Below, one piece after another: positions 25,550 to 34,300 of a stretch of DNA of 64,000 nt. Where the stretch lies: the NCBI RefSeq assembly GCF_007421815.1, contig NZ_VLNT01000002.1, positions 330,634 through 394,633 on the forward strand, written 5' to 3'. Below the pieces are notes generated by a model. It was not told where the DNA came from and made no database searches. It saw nothing but the letters and a program-made list of their open reading frames with translations. Source of the DNA: Aeromicrobium piscarium (lineage in GTDB: Bacteria; Actinomycetota; Actinomycetes; Propionibacteriales; Nocardioidaceae). How positions within the stretch are numbered: position 1 is the first letter of the stretch; every line of letters starts with the position of its first letter. Position numbers and translations under genes: made by a program.

Positions 25550-26635
25550 GTGACTCAACAGACGCAGACGCCAAGCAACGACGCCGACGTCATCGCCAAG
25601 CTCTCGACGCTCGACAGGTTCTTGGCCGTGTGGATCGCCGTCGCGATGGCAGCCGGCCTCCTCCTCGGCCGCACGTGGCAGGGCCTGGTGGATGCACTCG
25701 AGTCGTTCACCGTCGGGTCGATCTCGGTGCCTATCGCCATCGGCCTGCTCGTGATGATGTACCCCGTTCTAGCCAAGGTCCGCTACGACGAGACCCGCCG
25801 CGTCACCAGTGACCGCCGACTGCTCGCAGCGTCGCTCGCTTTGAACTGGTTGATCGGCCCTGCCCTGATGTTCGCCCTCGCGTGGTTGTTACTGCCCGAC
25901 CTGCCGGAGTACCGCACCGGCCTGATCATCGTCGGGCTCGCGCGCTGCATTGCGATGGTGATGATCTGGAACGACCTCGCGTGCGGCGACCGTGAGGCTG
26001 CCGCCGTGTTGGTGGCGATCAACTCCGTCTTCCAGGTCTTCGCGTTCGCAGCCCTCGGCTGGTTCTACCTCCAGACGCTGCCCGGCTGGCTGGGTCTCTC
26101 CACGACGAGCGCCGAGTTCTCGATCGGTGCCATCACCGCGAGTGTGCTCGTGTTTCTGGGGATCCCTCTCGTAGCGGGCTTCCTTACCCGCGTGATCGGC
26201 GAACGGACCAAGGGACGTGACTGGTACGAGGAGACGTTCATTCCCCGGATCAGCCCGTGGGCGCTCTACGGCCTGTTGTTCACGATCGTGCTGCTGTTTG
26301 CGCTGCAGGGGGATGCGATCACGAGCAACCCGCTCGATGTCGTGCGCATCGCACTGCCGCTCCTGCTGTACTTCTCCATCACCTTCGTCGTCGGCATGTT
26401 CGTCGGCCACGCTTTGCGCCTTGGCTACGCCAAGACCGCCACTCTCGCTTTCACCGCAGCAGGCAACAACTTCGAGCTCGCCATCGCCGTGGCCATCGGC
26501 ACCTTCGGCGCCACCTCGGGCCAAGCGCTCGCCGGTGTCGTCGGCCCCCTCATCGAGGTGCCCGTCCTCGTCGGCCTCATCTACGTGGCCCTCTGGTCAC
26601 GTCGCTTCTTCACACCCGCAGGAGACCGCACATGA
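25550..26635 (+). CDS. acr3: Acr3-family arsenite efflux permease
   Basis: The 361-residue protein has about ten membrane segments and the Acr3 signature AMVMIWNDLACGDRE, holding the cysteine required for arsenite transport, plus TLAFTAAGNNFELAIAVAIG in the C-terminal half. It exports As(III) using the membrane potential. The GTG at 25550 follows AAAGGAAC at good distance. Its stop overlaps the ATG of the next gene as ATGA, so acr3 and the arsenate reductases are translationally coupled. Confidence 0.93.
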   Translation: MTQQTQTPSNDADVIAKLSTLDRFLAVWIAVAMAAGLLLGRTWQGLVDALESFTVGSISVPIAIGLLVMMYPVLAKVRYDETRRVTSDRRLLAASLALNWLIGPALMFALAWLLLPDLPEYRTGLIIVGLARCIAMVMIWNDLACGDREAAAVLVAINSVFQVFAFAALGWFYLQTLPGWLGLSTTSAEFSIGAITASVLVFLGIPLVAGFLTRVIGERTKGRDWYEETFIPRISPWALYGLLFTIVLLFALQGDAITSNPLDVVRIALPLLLYFSITFVVGMFVGHALRLGYAKTATLAFTAAGNNFELAIAVAIGTFGATSGQALAGVVGPLIEVPVLVGLIYVALWSRRFFTPAGDRT

Positions 26636-27249
26636 GCATCCCCGCCTCCACCGCACACGAGGCCACCGTCGATGACCTGGCGTATGCCTTCGATGATGTC
26701 TTTGACCGGGCGCACATCGAACGAGCGGTGGCGACCGCGCGCGCCTCGCTCGAGCCGAACGCATCCATCCGTACCTTCCTGCCGATCCTGGTGCGCCGCT
26801 ATGCCACAGAGCTCTTGACCGCCGAAGCACAGGCCGCCGGAATCAGGCTCAAATCTGTTCCGGAAATCCTGTTCGTGTGCGTGCACAATGCTGGCCGCTC
26901 GCAGATGGCCGCGGCGATAGCCGAGCATCTCGCACCTGGACGCGTCCATGTCCGCTCGGCTGGATCTACTCCGACAGGCGAGATCAACCCCCAAGCCATC
27001 ACGGTTCTCGCCGAGCGCGGAATCGACCTGACCACCGCTTACCCGAAGCCGCTGACAGACACGGTCCTGCATGCGGCCGACATCATCGTGACGATGGGCT
27101 GCGGCGACACCTGTCCGATCTTCGCAGGCAAGCAGTACCTCGACTGGGACGTCGCTGATCCCGACGGCGCCAGCCTCGACCAGGTCCGCGACATTCGCGA
27201 CGACCTCCAGGGTCGAATCACCAGCCTCCTGCGCGACCTCAACCTCTGA
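26632..27249 (+). CDS. arsC: Arsenate reductase with N-terminal helical extension
   Basis: The 205-residue protein carries an N-terminal helical domain of about 75 residues (DDLAYAFDDVFDRAHIERAV through RRYATELLTAEAQ) followed by a low-molecular-weight phosphatase-type ArsC. The catalytic loop is [15 protein letters not shown] (C-x5-R), and the reducing cysteines appear in MGCGDTCP. The helical extension is common in actinobacterial ArsC proteins. It reduces arsenate to arsenite for export by Acr3. It overlaps acr3 by ATGA. Confidence 0.9.
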   Translation: MSIPASTAHEATVDDLAYAFDDVFDRAHIERAVATARASLEPNASIRTFLPILVRRYATELLTAEAQAAGIRLKSVPEILFVCVHNAGRSQMAAAIAEHLAPGRVHVRSAGSTPTGEINPQAITVLAERGIDLTTAYPKPLTDTVLHAADIIVTMGCGDTCPIFAGKQYLDWDVADPDGASLDQVRDIRDDLQGRITSLLRDLNL

Positions 27250-27266
27250 CTACGAAGGAAAAGCAC

Positions 27267-27683
27267 ATGCCCAACACCAGTCGGCCCAGCGTCCTGTTCG
27301 TCTGCGTACACAACGCAGGCCGCTCGCAGATGGCAGCTGGGTTCCTGACCCATCTCGCCGGAGACAAAATTGACGTCCGTTCCGCAGGCTCGATGCCCGG
27401 CAACCAGATCAACCCCGTGGCTGTTCAGGCAATGAACGAAGTCGGCATTGACATTGCGGGCGAGCAGCCTAAGAAGCTGACCGATGACGCCGTCGCCGCC
27501 TCCGACGTCGTGATCACCATGGGCTGCGGCGACGAATGCCCCTACTTCCCTGGCAAGCGATACGAGGACTGGGTCCTCACGGACCCCGCCGGACAGGGCA
27601 TCGAAACCGTCCGCGAGGTGCGCGACGACATCCGGTCCCGCATCGAGGCCCTTATTGACTCACTCGTTCCTGCCGGCCAGTGA
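27267..27683 (+). CDS. arsC: Arsenate reductase ArsC (low-molecular-weight phosphatase type)
   Basis: The 138-residue enzyme is a compact ArsC with the catalytic loop [16 protein letters not shown] and resolving cysteines in MGCGDECP. It lacks the N-terminal extension of its upstream paralogue, 18 bases away, and ends in GTGA against the thioredoxin reductase gene. The neighbouring thioredoxin reductase suggests it is thioredoxin- or mycoredoxin-linked. Confidence 0.92.
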   Translation: MPNTSRPSVLFVCVHNAGRSQMAAGFLTHLAGDKIDVRSAGSMPGNQINPVAVQAMNEVGIDIAGEQPKKLTDDAVAASDVVITMGCGDECPYFPGKRYEDWVLTDPAGQGIETVREVRDDIRSRIEALIDSLVPAGQ

Positions 27684-27694
27684 GGACACCGGCT

Positions 27695-28678
27695 ATGAGC
27701 GACGTGCGCAACCTCATCATCATCGGCTCCGGACCCGCGGGCTACACCGCAGCGATCTATGCCGCCCGAGCCAATCTGGAGCCTCTCGTCTTCGAGGGTT
27801 CAGTGGCGGCCGGCGGAGCCCTGATGAACACGACCGATGTGGAGAACTTCCCCGGATTTCCCGAAGGAATCATGGGTCCGGTCCTGATGGACAACCTCCG
27901 TGGTCAGGCTGAGCGATTCGGCGCCGAACTCATCACCGACGACGTCACCGAGGTTGATCTGACCGGCGACATCAAGAAAGTGACCCTCGGCGACGGCACC
28001 GAGCACACCGCCCGTGCGGTGATCCTGGCGATGGGTTCGGGTTATCGCAAGCTCGGTATCGACCGCGAGGACGAGTTGTCCGGACACGGCGTCAGCTGGT
28101 GTGCCACGTGTGATGGCTTCTTCTTCCGTGAGCAACACATCCTCGTGGTTGGCGGGGGTGACTCCGCACTCGAGGAGGCCACGTTCCTGACCCGTTTCGC
28201 CAGCAAGGTCACGCTCGTTCACCGCCGCGACTCGCTACGCGGCTCCAAGATCATGCAGGAGCGTGCTCTTGCCAACGACAAGATCGAGGTCGCGTGGAAC
28301 TCCGAGATCGGCGAGCTGCACGGCTCGGGCGCCCTCGAGTCCGTTACGTTGCGCGACACCGTCACCGGCCAGACGCGGGCCATCGACGTCACCGGCCTGT
28401 TCATCGCCATCGGCCACGATCCACGCTCAGAACTGCTCCGCGGCCAAGTCGACCTTGACGACGAGGGTTACGTCCTGGTGCAGCCCGGCTCCACCGCGAC
28501 CAACATCGCCGGTGTCTTCGCCGCGGGCGACCTCGTCGACCACACGTATCGACAGGCCATCACCGCGGCTGGCACCGGGTGCTCGGCCTCGCTCGACGCC
28601 GAGCGCTACCTCGCCAATCTCGACCACGCAGGGACCCCCACCAGGAATGAGGATCTGGTCGGAAGATCAACCTCATGA
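27695..28678 (+). CDS. trxB: Thioredoxin reductase of the arsenic operon
   Basis: The 327-residue flavoprotein has the TrxB plan: FAD motif [18 protein letters not shown], redox pair WCATCDG (CATC), NADPH motif [15 protein letters not shown] and the C-terminal [16 protein letters not shown]. It should keep thioredoxin reduced, which in turn recycles ArsC. I chose ATG at 27695 because the standard TrxB beginning ([13 protein letters not shown]) starts there with GAGGA eight bases upstream; a GTG at 27680 overlaps the arsC stop. The stop overlaps an ATG that opens only a 41-codon frame. Confidence 0.93.
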   Translation: MSDVRNLIIIGSGPAGYTAAIYAARANLEPLVFEGSVAAGGALMNTTDVENFPGFPEGIMGPVLMDNLRGQAERFGAELITDDVTEVDLTGDIKKVTLGDGTEHTARAVILAMGSGYRKLGIDREDELSGHGVSWCATCDGFFFREQHILVVGGGDSALEEATFLTRFASKVTLVHRRDSLRGSKIMQERALANDKIEVAWNSEIGELHGSGALESVTLRDTVTGQTRAIDVTGLFIAIGHDPRSELLRGQVDLDDEGYVLVQPGSTATNIAGVFAAGDLVDHTYRQAITAAGTGCSASLDAERYLANLDHAGTPTRNEDLVGRSTS

Positions 28679-28730
28679 GCACCGACAAGCCCACGGAGTT
28701 ACTCGTCTGCACACAAAAGTCAGCCCGCGA

Positions 28731-28753
28731 TGGGTTCGTCCACGTCGAACCCA
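28731..28753. repeat. Perfect inverted repeat between trxB and the next arsR
   Basis: TGGGTTCG at 28731-28738 and CGAACCCA at 28746-28753 form an eight-base stem with a seven-base loop, 52 bases after trxB. There is no T-run behind it. It could weakly terminate the acr3 operon or act as operator for the downstream ArsR gene, whose -10-like box lies about 65 bases further on. Confidence 0.45.
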
Positions 28754-28830
28754 GTGATAGAACACCTGACATCGCACCAGCCACCGAGCGCTGGCCATGA
28801 AATCCATCGACTCTCGGCTATCCTTTACGG

Positions 28831-29181
28831 GTGCCTGCCGCCCCGCAACGTCATACGCCCGAGCGCGATCTTCCTCGGGCACCCGCGCATGCGCTGCGTC
28901 CAGCCTTGACCAAGGAACAGGCCGAGGATACGGCGCACCTGCTCAGCGTGGTTTCCAATCCCACCCGCTTGCAGATTCTCAGCCTGATCCACCACAGTCC
29001 CGGCGGCCAGGCCCGGGTGGTCGATCTGACCAGCGCACTGGAATTGCGGCAACCTACGGTGTCGCATCACATGAAGGTCATGCACGAGGCAGGGGTTTTG
29101 AGCCGCGATCCAGTGGGTCGCGAAGTCTGGTACTCGATTGTTCCCCAACGCCTAGCAGCGATCGGCGATCTACTGCGCTGA
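28831..29181 (+). CDS. ArsR-family transcriptional regulator
   Basis: The 116-residue protein has an Arg/Pro-rich N-terminal tail of 27 residues, then a winged helix with VVSNPTRLQILSLI and ELRQPTVSHHMKVMHEAGVL. It contains no cysteine, so it cannot use the thiol-based arsenite site of the other ArsR proteins in the cluster. It may respond to something else or act constitutively. The GTG at 28831 is preceded by TATCCT six bases upstream, again the leaderless pattern. It ends nine bases before the HTH-ArsC fusion gene. Confidence 0.85.
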   Translation: MPAAPQRHTPERDLPRAPAHALRPALTKEQAEDTAHLLSVVSNPTRLQILSLIHHSPGGQARVVDLTSALELRQPTVSHHMKVMHEAGVLSRDPVGREVWYSIVPQRLAAIGDLLR

Positions 29182-29190
29182 GGCGCCCGA

Positions 29191-30114
29191 ATGCCCAGCT
29201 ATCGTGACCGGCGGGCCGCGCAAGTAGCCGCAATGGCCGATCCGGAGCGCGTGCAACTGCTCAATCTGATCCTCACAGATCGCACGGGTGAGTTGACGGC
29301 CGAGATGATCGCGGGCGTCACACGCAGCCCAACTGATGTGCACTGGGTACGCAGCAACCTGGCAGAGCTCGCCAGTGTCGGACTGCTTGTGGTGGAAACA
29401 GCGCCCGCGGGCACCATCACATTTCGACCCTCGCACGATGCCCTCGCTCGTTTCGGCTCGCTGACGAGCTCTCCCTTCACGAGCCCGCTGCCGGCTGATG
29501 ACCATGCCAAGCCGCTTGAACGCGTGTCACGGACGCTGGTCCAGAGATTCGAGAACGTTCTGGCGCCTGAGACCGTTCGCGAGTTCGTGGTCGAGACCTA
29601 CGACCTGCTAGCAAGGCGAGCAACCGTCCGCCGATTCCTCCCACAGCTCACGGAGAGGTTCGCCGCTGAACGTTTAGAAGCACTCGCCTCGATCGAGGAC
29701 AAGGGTAGATATGTCGATGATGTCCTGTTCGTCTGTGTTCGGAATGCCGGACGATCCCAGATAGCTGCAGCCTTCATGCGAGATCGTGCGGGTGATTCCA
29801 TACGAATCCGCACCGCTGGGTCAGCTCCGGTGACGCACGTCGACCCTGTTGTACAGCAGGAACTCGTCCGTCGCGGACTCAATGTTGCCACTGAGTTTCC
29901 ACGACCGCTCACTTCGGAGGTGGTCCGAGCGTCAGGCGTTGTGGTGACGATGGGCTGTGGCGACGCCTGTCCGATCGTGCCCGGGCGGCGCTACATCGAT
30001 TGGAAGGTCGATGATCCCGTAGGAAAGAGTCATCAAGAAGTCCGCCGAATCGTGGATGACATTTCGGCGCGGGTAGATCGACTCATCGGCGAGATGGGCG
30101 TCGCTACTCCGTGA
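29191..30114 (+). CDS. Helix-turn-helix domain fused to arsenate reductase
   Basis: The 307-residue protein has three parts. An N-terminal ArsR-like winged helix (about 1-85, with MADPERVQLLNLIL) is followed by a helical segment (about 105-165) like that of the longer ArsC upstream, and then a complete ArsC domain with FVCVRNAGRSQIAAAF and MGCGDACP. It has both DNA-binding and arsenate-reducing parts, so it may regulate in response to its own substrate or simply be a translational fusion. Its 3' end overlaps the convergent regulator gene by 82 bases. Confidence 0.85.
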   Translation: MPSYRDRRAAQVAAMADPERVQLLNLILTDRTGELTAEMIAGVTRSPTDVHWVRSNLAELASVGLLVVETAPAGTITFRPSHDALARFGSLTSSPFTSPLPADDHAKPLERVSRTLVQRFENVLAPETVREFVVETYDLLARRATVRRFLPQLTERFAAERLEALASIEDKGRYVDDVLFVCVRNAGRSQIAAAFMRDRAGDSIRIRTAGSAPVTHVDPVVQQELVRRGLNVATEFPRPLTSEVVRASGVVVTMGCGDACPIVPGRRYIDWKVDDPVGKSHQEVRRIVDDISARVDRLIGEMGVATP

Positions 30115-30896
30115 GAGACCCCCATCTGAGGGGCACCTCCGAGGGCCGCGGCGCTGAGCCGATACCCCACTCCCCTGACGGTTTCGATCGCCTCACACAC
30201 GCCGCGAGCCATGAACTTGTGGCGGATGCGTTTGATAGCCGCAGCCAATAGCGCATTGGGGTCCGGAGAGGTGCCGGACCATGCGGCCGCAATCAGAGCT
30301 TCCTTGGAAGCGGCTCGGCCTGCCCGACGCACAAGCTCGGAAAGGACGTGAAACTCCAGGGGACTGAGATCGATCCCCTTCTCGTCCAGCTGGGCATCTT
30401 GCCATTCCGGCACGAGGGACAGGCGGCCGAACTCCACGCAGGCCGGTGGGGCTGGTGCGGGAAGGACCTCGCAGACGATGCGGATCATGTCCGAGGCCTC
30501 GTACGGGTGAATGATCAGGGGTCGTCCACCGGCGGCGACTGCGGGTCCGATCACGTCCGTCTCATCAGGCCGATAGGCGATCAGGACAGGAAGGCTGGTT
30601 TCTGCCCTCACGGCTTCAACGATCACCTCAAGTGGCCCCTGCCCTAGACCGGAGCTCACGACCACCACTGCTGACGACTCGCTACCGAGGTGCGCCAGAG
30701 CCCGCCAGGGACTGACGAAATTCAGGAACCGGACGCCTCTCTGGGTCAGTTCCCGTCCGATTCTATCGGCCTCGGCGATATCGGGTTCGACGAGGATCAG
30801 CACCTCGCTGGCATCCGAGCGCGCCCGCCAGGTCCGTACATCGCTGCGGACGCTGATCCGTTCCGTCGGCGACAGCTCGTGAAGCTCCCCGGACAT
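30033..30896 (-). CDS. Response-regulator-like winged-helix protein with degenerate receiver
   Basis: The 287-residue protein has an OmpR/PhoB-type winged helix in its C-terminal half (LSPLEFHVLSELVRRAGRAASKEALI, VRGVGYRLSAA). The N-terminal half has the receiver fold, with VEPD at the acidic pocket, but the phosphoacceptor strand reads VVVVSSGLG with serine where Asp should be. Also, the usual lysine is replaced in IHPYEA. It therefore probably cannot be phosphorylated. It is the last gene of the pst-phoU operon, starting at the phoU stop (TGATG), and may tune phosphate or arsenic genes. No sensor kinase is adjacent. Confidence 0.8.
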   Translation of the reverse strand: MSGELHELSPTERISVRSDVRTWRARSDASEVLILVEPDIAEADRIGRELTQRGVRFLNFVSPWRALAHLGSESSAVVVVSSGLGQGPLEVIVEAVRAETSLPVLIAYRPDETDVIGPAVAAGGRPLIIHPYEASDMIRIVCEVLPAPAPPACVEFGRLSLVPEWQDAQLDEKGIDLSPLEFHVLSELVRRAGRAASKEALIAAAWSGTSPDPNALLAAAIKRIRHKFMARGVCEAIETVRGVGYRLSAAALGGAPQMGVSHGVATPISPMSRSTRAEMSSTIRRTS

Positions 30897-31540
30897 CAGG
30901 CAAGCTCACCGGTGGACCGGTAAATGACCTGCCGTGCGATCGCCACTGCGTGATCGGCGAAGCGTTCGTAATAACGACCGCACAGTGTGAGGTCGACGGT
31001 GGTCGCGACCGGGTCGGTCCCTGTTCCGGCGATCACCTGTTGAAGCAGCGCACGGTGCAAGGTGTCCATGTGATCGTCGTCCGCCTCGAGTTCGCGAGCG
31101 AGCGCCGCGTCCTGCTCGGCGAAAACCAGCCCTGCCTTGTTGAGCAGGGACACTGCGGTATCGCCCATCTCAGCGACCGTTTCGCGCATCCGCTCGGGGA
31201 CCACGTGATCGGGATAGCGGCGCCGTACCTGCTTGGCGACATTCTTAGCCAGAGCACCAGAGCGTTCAAGGTCGCCGAGGATACGCTGCGTGGCGAGTAG
31301 TAGCCTCAAGTCCGAGGCAACCGGTTGCTGTCGCATCTGGAGTTCGATCAGCACCCCTTCGATCTCACGGCAACGCCCATCGATCGCGGCATCGGTGTCG
31401 ATCGCCTTCTCAGCGAGCGCCTGGTCTGCGTCGAGGAGCGCCCGGGTGGCCAGACTCATGGAGTTTTCAACGAGTTTGATGGTCTCAATCACCTGCGCGA
31501 CGAGGTTGTCCAGATCTTGCTGGAAGTGGACGCGTGCCAT
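30896..31540 (-). CDS. phoU: Phosphate transport regulator PhoU
   Basis: The 214-residue all-helical protein has the two PhoU repeats: the first with LDNLVAQVIETIKLVENSM and DLRLLLATQRILGDLERSGALA, the second with AEQDAALARELEADDDHMD and CGRYYERFADHAVAIARQVIY. The acidic clusters that bind metal in PhoU are present. PhoU links the Pst transporter to the phosphate sensor and limits uptake. It starts at 31540, overlapping the pstB stop by one base (TGATG), with its ribosome site GGAAGG inside pstB. Confidence 0.92.
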   Translation of the reverse strand: MARVHFQQDLDNLVAQVIETIKLVENSMSLATRALLDADQALAEKAIDTDAAIDGRCREIEGVLIELQMRQQPVASDLRLLLATQRILGDLERSGALAKNVAKQVRRRYPDHVVPERMRETVAEMGDTAVSLLNKAGLVFAEQDAALARELEADDDHMDTLHRALLQQVIAGTGTDPVATTVDLTLCGRYYERFADHAVAIARQVIYRSTGELA

Positions 31541-32424
31541 CAACCGAACCTTCCTGTGATGTAGTCATTCGTGCGGGGGTCAGTTGGGTTCTCGAAGATC
31601 ACCGTGGTGCGATCAAACTCCACCAGGAGGCCTGTCCTGTTGCCTGTTGTCTCATCCGGTCGAGCCGTGAAGAAGGCGGTGCGATCAGAAACACGCGCGG
31701 CTTGCTGCATGTTGTGAGTGACGATGATGATCGTGTAGTCGCTGCGCAACTGCTGCATCAGGTCCTCGATTTTCGAGGTCGCGATCGGGTCGAGCGATGA
31801 GCACGGCTCATCCATCAAGATCACGTCAGGCTTGGTGGCAATCGTTCGGGCGATGCACAAACGCTGCTGCTGGCCGCCGGACAGACCGAAGGCTGACTGC
31901 TTGAGCTTGTCTTTGACCTCATCCCACAGTGCCGCGCTCCGCAGCGACTCTTCGACGAGGTCATCCATGCTCTCGACCTTCATCCCGGTCACCCGCGGCC
32001 CGTAGGCGATGTTGTCGTAGATCGACTTGGGGAACGGATTCGGCTTCTGGAAGACCATGCCAATGTGCTGCCGTACGGCAATTGGGTCGACTTTGGCGGC
32101 GTAGATGTCCTGGTCATGGTAGGTGACCTCACCTTCGACCCGTGCACCAGGCACCAAGTCGTTCATCCGATTGAGGCACCGCAATACGGTCGACTTTCCG
32201 CAGCCAGATGGTCCGATCATCGCGGTGATCTCGTGTCGACCAAAGGCCAGATTGACGTCATACACCGCATGGAAGTCGTTGTAGTAGACGTTGAGGTTAT
32301 CGACTCGCATCACCGGCAGAGGCGGGACTTCGGGCAGTTCAGATCCGTTGCCAGCATGAAAACGGTGAGCGGAATCCGCCGGTGCGCCCACCGGAAAGTG
32401 GGACGAAGCGCGCAAGTTGGTCAT
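31540..32424 (-). CDS. pstB: Phosphate ABC transporter ATP-binding protein PstB
   Basis: The 294-residue ATPase has a 40-residue N-terminal extension, then the PstB block [16 protein letters not shown], Walker [13 protein letters not shown], signature [16 protein letters not shown] and Walker [14 protein letters not shown]. The C-terminal [16 protein letters not shown] and ITGRFG are diagnostic of PstB. The ATG at 32424 follows AGGAG. It energises phosphate uptake with the PstC and PstA permeases encoded just upstream. Confidence 0.94.
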   Translation of the reverse strand: MTNLRASSHFPVGAPADSAHRFHAGNGSELPEVPPLPVMRVDNLNVYYNDFHAVYDVNLAFGRHEITAMIGPSGCGKSTVLRCLNRMNDLVPGARVEGEVTYHDQDIYAAKVDPIAVRQHIGMVFQKPNPFPKSIYDNIAYGPRVTGMKVESMDDLVEESLRSAALWDEVKDKLKQSAFGLSGGQQQRLCIARTIATKPDVILMDEPCSSLDPIATSKIEDLMQQLRSDYTIIIVTHNMQQAARVSDRTAFFTARPDETTGNRTGLLVEFDRTTVIFENPTDPRTNDYITGRFG

Positions 32425-32431
32425 GGGTCTC

Positions 32432-33340
32432 CTACCAGGATCTCTGGAACTTGTTACGAATGAAGATGGCCACCGCATTCATGCCGATGATCAACGCAAG
32501 CAGCAGGATGATGGCGGCCGACGCAGCTTCTTGGAGGGCTTCCTGCGGTGCTGAGGCAAGGGAATAGATCTGAAGGGGCAGAGCAGTGACCTTGTCCAGC
32601 ACTGAGGTGGGATCAAACCGGACCGTGGCCACGCCCAGCATCAGCAGCGGCGCTGCCTCTCCTACTGCACGCGACAGGCCGAGGATCGTTCCAGTTGCGA
32701 TACCTGGGATCGCCGACGGCAGGGTCTGGCGCCAGGTCGTCTGCCAGGTGGTGGCACCCAGTGCCAAGGAACCTTGTCTAATGTCTTGGGGAACCGCTCG
32801 AAGAGCCTCACGGGTAGCGATGATGATCACCGGCAAGATCAGCAGTCCCAATGCGATCGCACCACCCAAGACAATGCCCTTGTAAGTGAAACCGAGCAGG
32901 CCCATGATCGCCGCAGCCAACATGCCGTAGATGATCGAGGGTACGGCCGCGAGGTTCTGCAGGTTGACCTCGATGACCTTGCTGTACCAAGCGGTGCGGT
33001 CAGCGAATTCCTCCAGGTGCACCGCGGTGGCGATGCCAACCGGAATCGCCAACAGCGCCGTGGCCAGCATCAACCAAATCGTGCCCAGGATTCCGGCGCG
33101 GAACCCCGTTTCCTCTTTGCGGACCGTCGATTCGTAGTCGAAGAGGAGCTGGCTGTCGAACCGGCCGGCTCCAGAGAGAGCCGTGTCAAGGATGAGCGCA
33201 GCCAGCACCGCGACCCCGAAGAACATCGAGAACCACAGGGCACCCATGAAGATCAACGAGGACGTGTTGCGGTCCTTCCTCTTGCCGGTTGCCAGGGTGC
33301 TCGCCGTGACGTTGGCGGCAGTTGTCGCAGTGATGTTCAT
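32432..33340 (-). CDS. pstA: Phosphate ABC transporter permease PstA
   Basis: The 302-residue permease has six predicted membrane helices and the family loop with [27 protein letters not shown] that contacts PstB. The stretch [12 protein letters not shown] is shared with PstC-type permeases. It overlaps the pstC stop by one base (TGATG) and lies seven bases before the pstB start. It forms the channel with PstC. Confidence 0.93.
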   Translation of the reverse strand: MNITATTAANVTASTLATGKRKDRNTSSLIFMGALWFSMFFGVAVLAALILDTALSGAGRFDSQLLFDYESTVRKEETGFRAGILGTIWLMLATALLAIPVGIATAVHLEEFADRTAWYSKVIEVNLQNLAAVPSIIYGMLAAAIMGLLGFTYKGIVLGGAIALGLLILPVIIIATREALRAVPQDIRQGSLALGATTWQTTWRQTLPSAIPGIATGTILGLSRAVGEAAPLLMLGVATVRFDPTSVLDKVTALPLQIYSLASAPQEALQEAASAAIILLLALIIGMNAVAIFIRNKFQRSW

Positions 33341-34281
33341 CAGTAGGCCTGCCTATAGCGCCGAACGATTGCGATGCTGATGCTGTTGATGATCAGCGTC
33401 ATGATGAAGAGCAGAAGCGCCACCGCGAACAGCATGTTGTAGCTGACCGATCCGACTGGGTTCTCACCCTGAGCTGTCTGCGCAATGAAGGCCGTCATCG
33501 TCTGATGTCCTTCGCCGACATCGAGTGAGTTGTTTTTGGCCGAGCCGCCGGCGATGGCCACGATCATGGTCTCGCCGATGGCTCGCGACATGCCGAGCAC
33601 GACGGCTCCGGCGATGCCGGACAGAGCGGCGGGGATAACAACTCTCAGTGTCGTCTGCATCCTGTTTGCTCCCAGCGCCAGCGAACCTTGCCGCAAGGCG
33701 AGTGGCACCGCTGACAGCGCATCTTCGGACATCGACGCGATTGTCGGGATGATCATGACGCCCAGGATGATGCCAGCTGCTAAGGAGTTGGTGAAGCTCA
33801 CATTGAGCCCCAGCCAGCCGTTGAGAACCACCGGGGTGATGAAGAAAACGGCAAAGAATCCGTACACGACCGAGGGAACGCCGGCGAGGAGTTCGACGGT
33901 CGGCTTGAGCCATTTGCGTGTGCGCTTGGAGGCGTACTCGGACAGGTACATCGCCGCGCCCAGCCCGATCGGTACTGCGATGACCAGCGCAATGACGGTC
34001 ACCATCAACGTACCCAGAACCAGGGGAAGCACCGCGGGTCGGATGTTCTGCTGGCCGATGTCTTGCCAGGCGAAGAACTGCCCGATCTCGACCTGACCGA
34101 AGAAGTGGGTCACCGGCTCGATGAGCGCGGCGATGATGCCGAAGGTGATCGCGATCGAGGCGACGGCCGAGCTCAGCAAGAGCGCCTTGGCCAAGGCTTC
34201 ACCGGGACGGCGCTTATGGCCGAGCTCGGGCACCTGGCCCGCCCCGGAGGGCGGACCAGGCGACTTCATGGGTGTGCTCAT
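33340..34281 (-). CDS. pstC: Phosphate ABC transporter permease PstC
   Basis: The 313-residue permease has six membrane helices preceded by a Pro/Gly-rich cytoplasmic start. Family features are ELLAGVPSVVYGFFAVFFI, the PstB-contacting loop [21 protein letters not shown] and GMSRAIGETMIVAIAGG. It begins 19 bases after pstS and overlaps pstA by one base. Length is normal for PstC. Confidence 0.93.
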   Translation of the reverse strand: MSTPMKSPGPPSGAGQVPELGHKRRPGEALAKALLLSSAVASIAITFGIIAALIEPVTHFFGQVEIGQFFAWQDIGQQNIRPAVLPLVLGTLMVTVIALVIAVPIGLGAAMYLSEYASKRTRKWLKPTVELLAGVPSVVYGFFAVFFITPVVLNGWLGLNVSFTNSLAAGIILGVMIIPTIASMSEDALSAVPLALRQGSLALGANRMQTTLRVVIPAALSGIAGAVVLGMSRAIGETMIVAIAGGSAKNNSLDVGEGHQTMTAFIAQTAQGENPVGSVSYNMLFAVALLLFIMTLIINSISIAIVRRYRQAY

Positions 34282-34300
34282 GTGCTGACGGGAGTTCTCG

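Noticed and set aside
28675-28800. 41-codon frame coupled to trxB by ATGA
   Set aside because: The frame contains the perfect inverted repeat at 28731-28753, has no domain, and is better explained as an untranslated regulatory gap.
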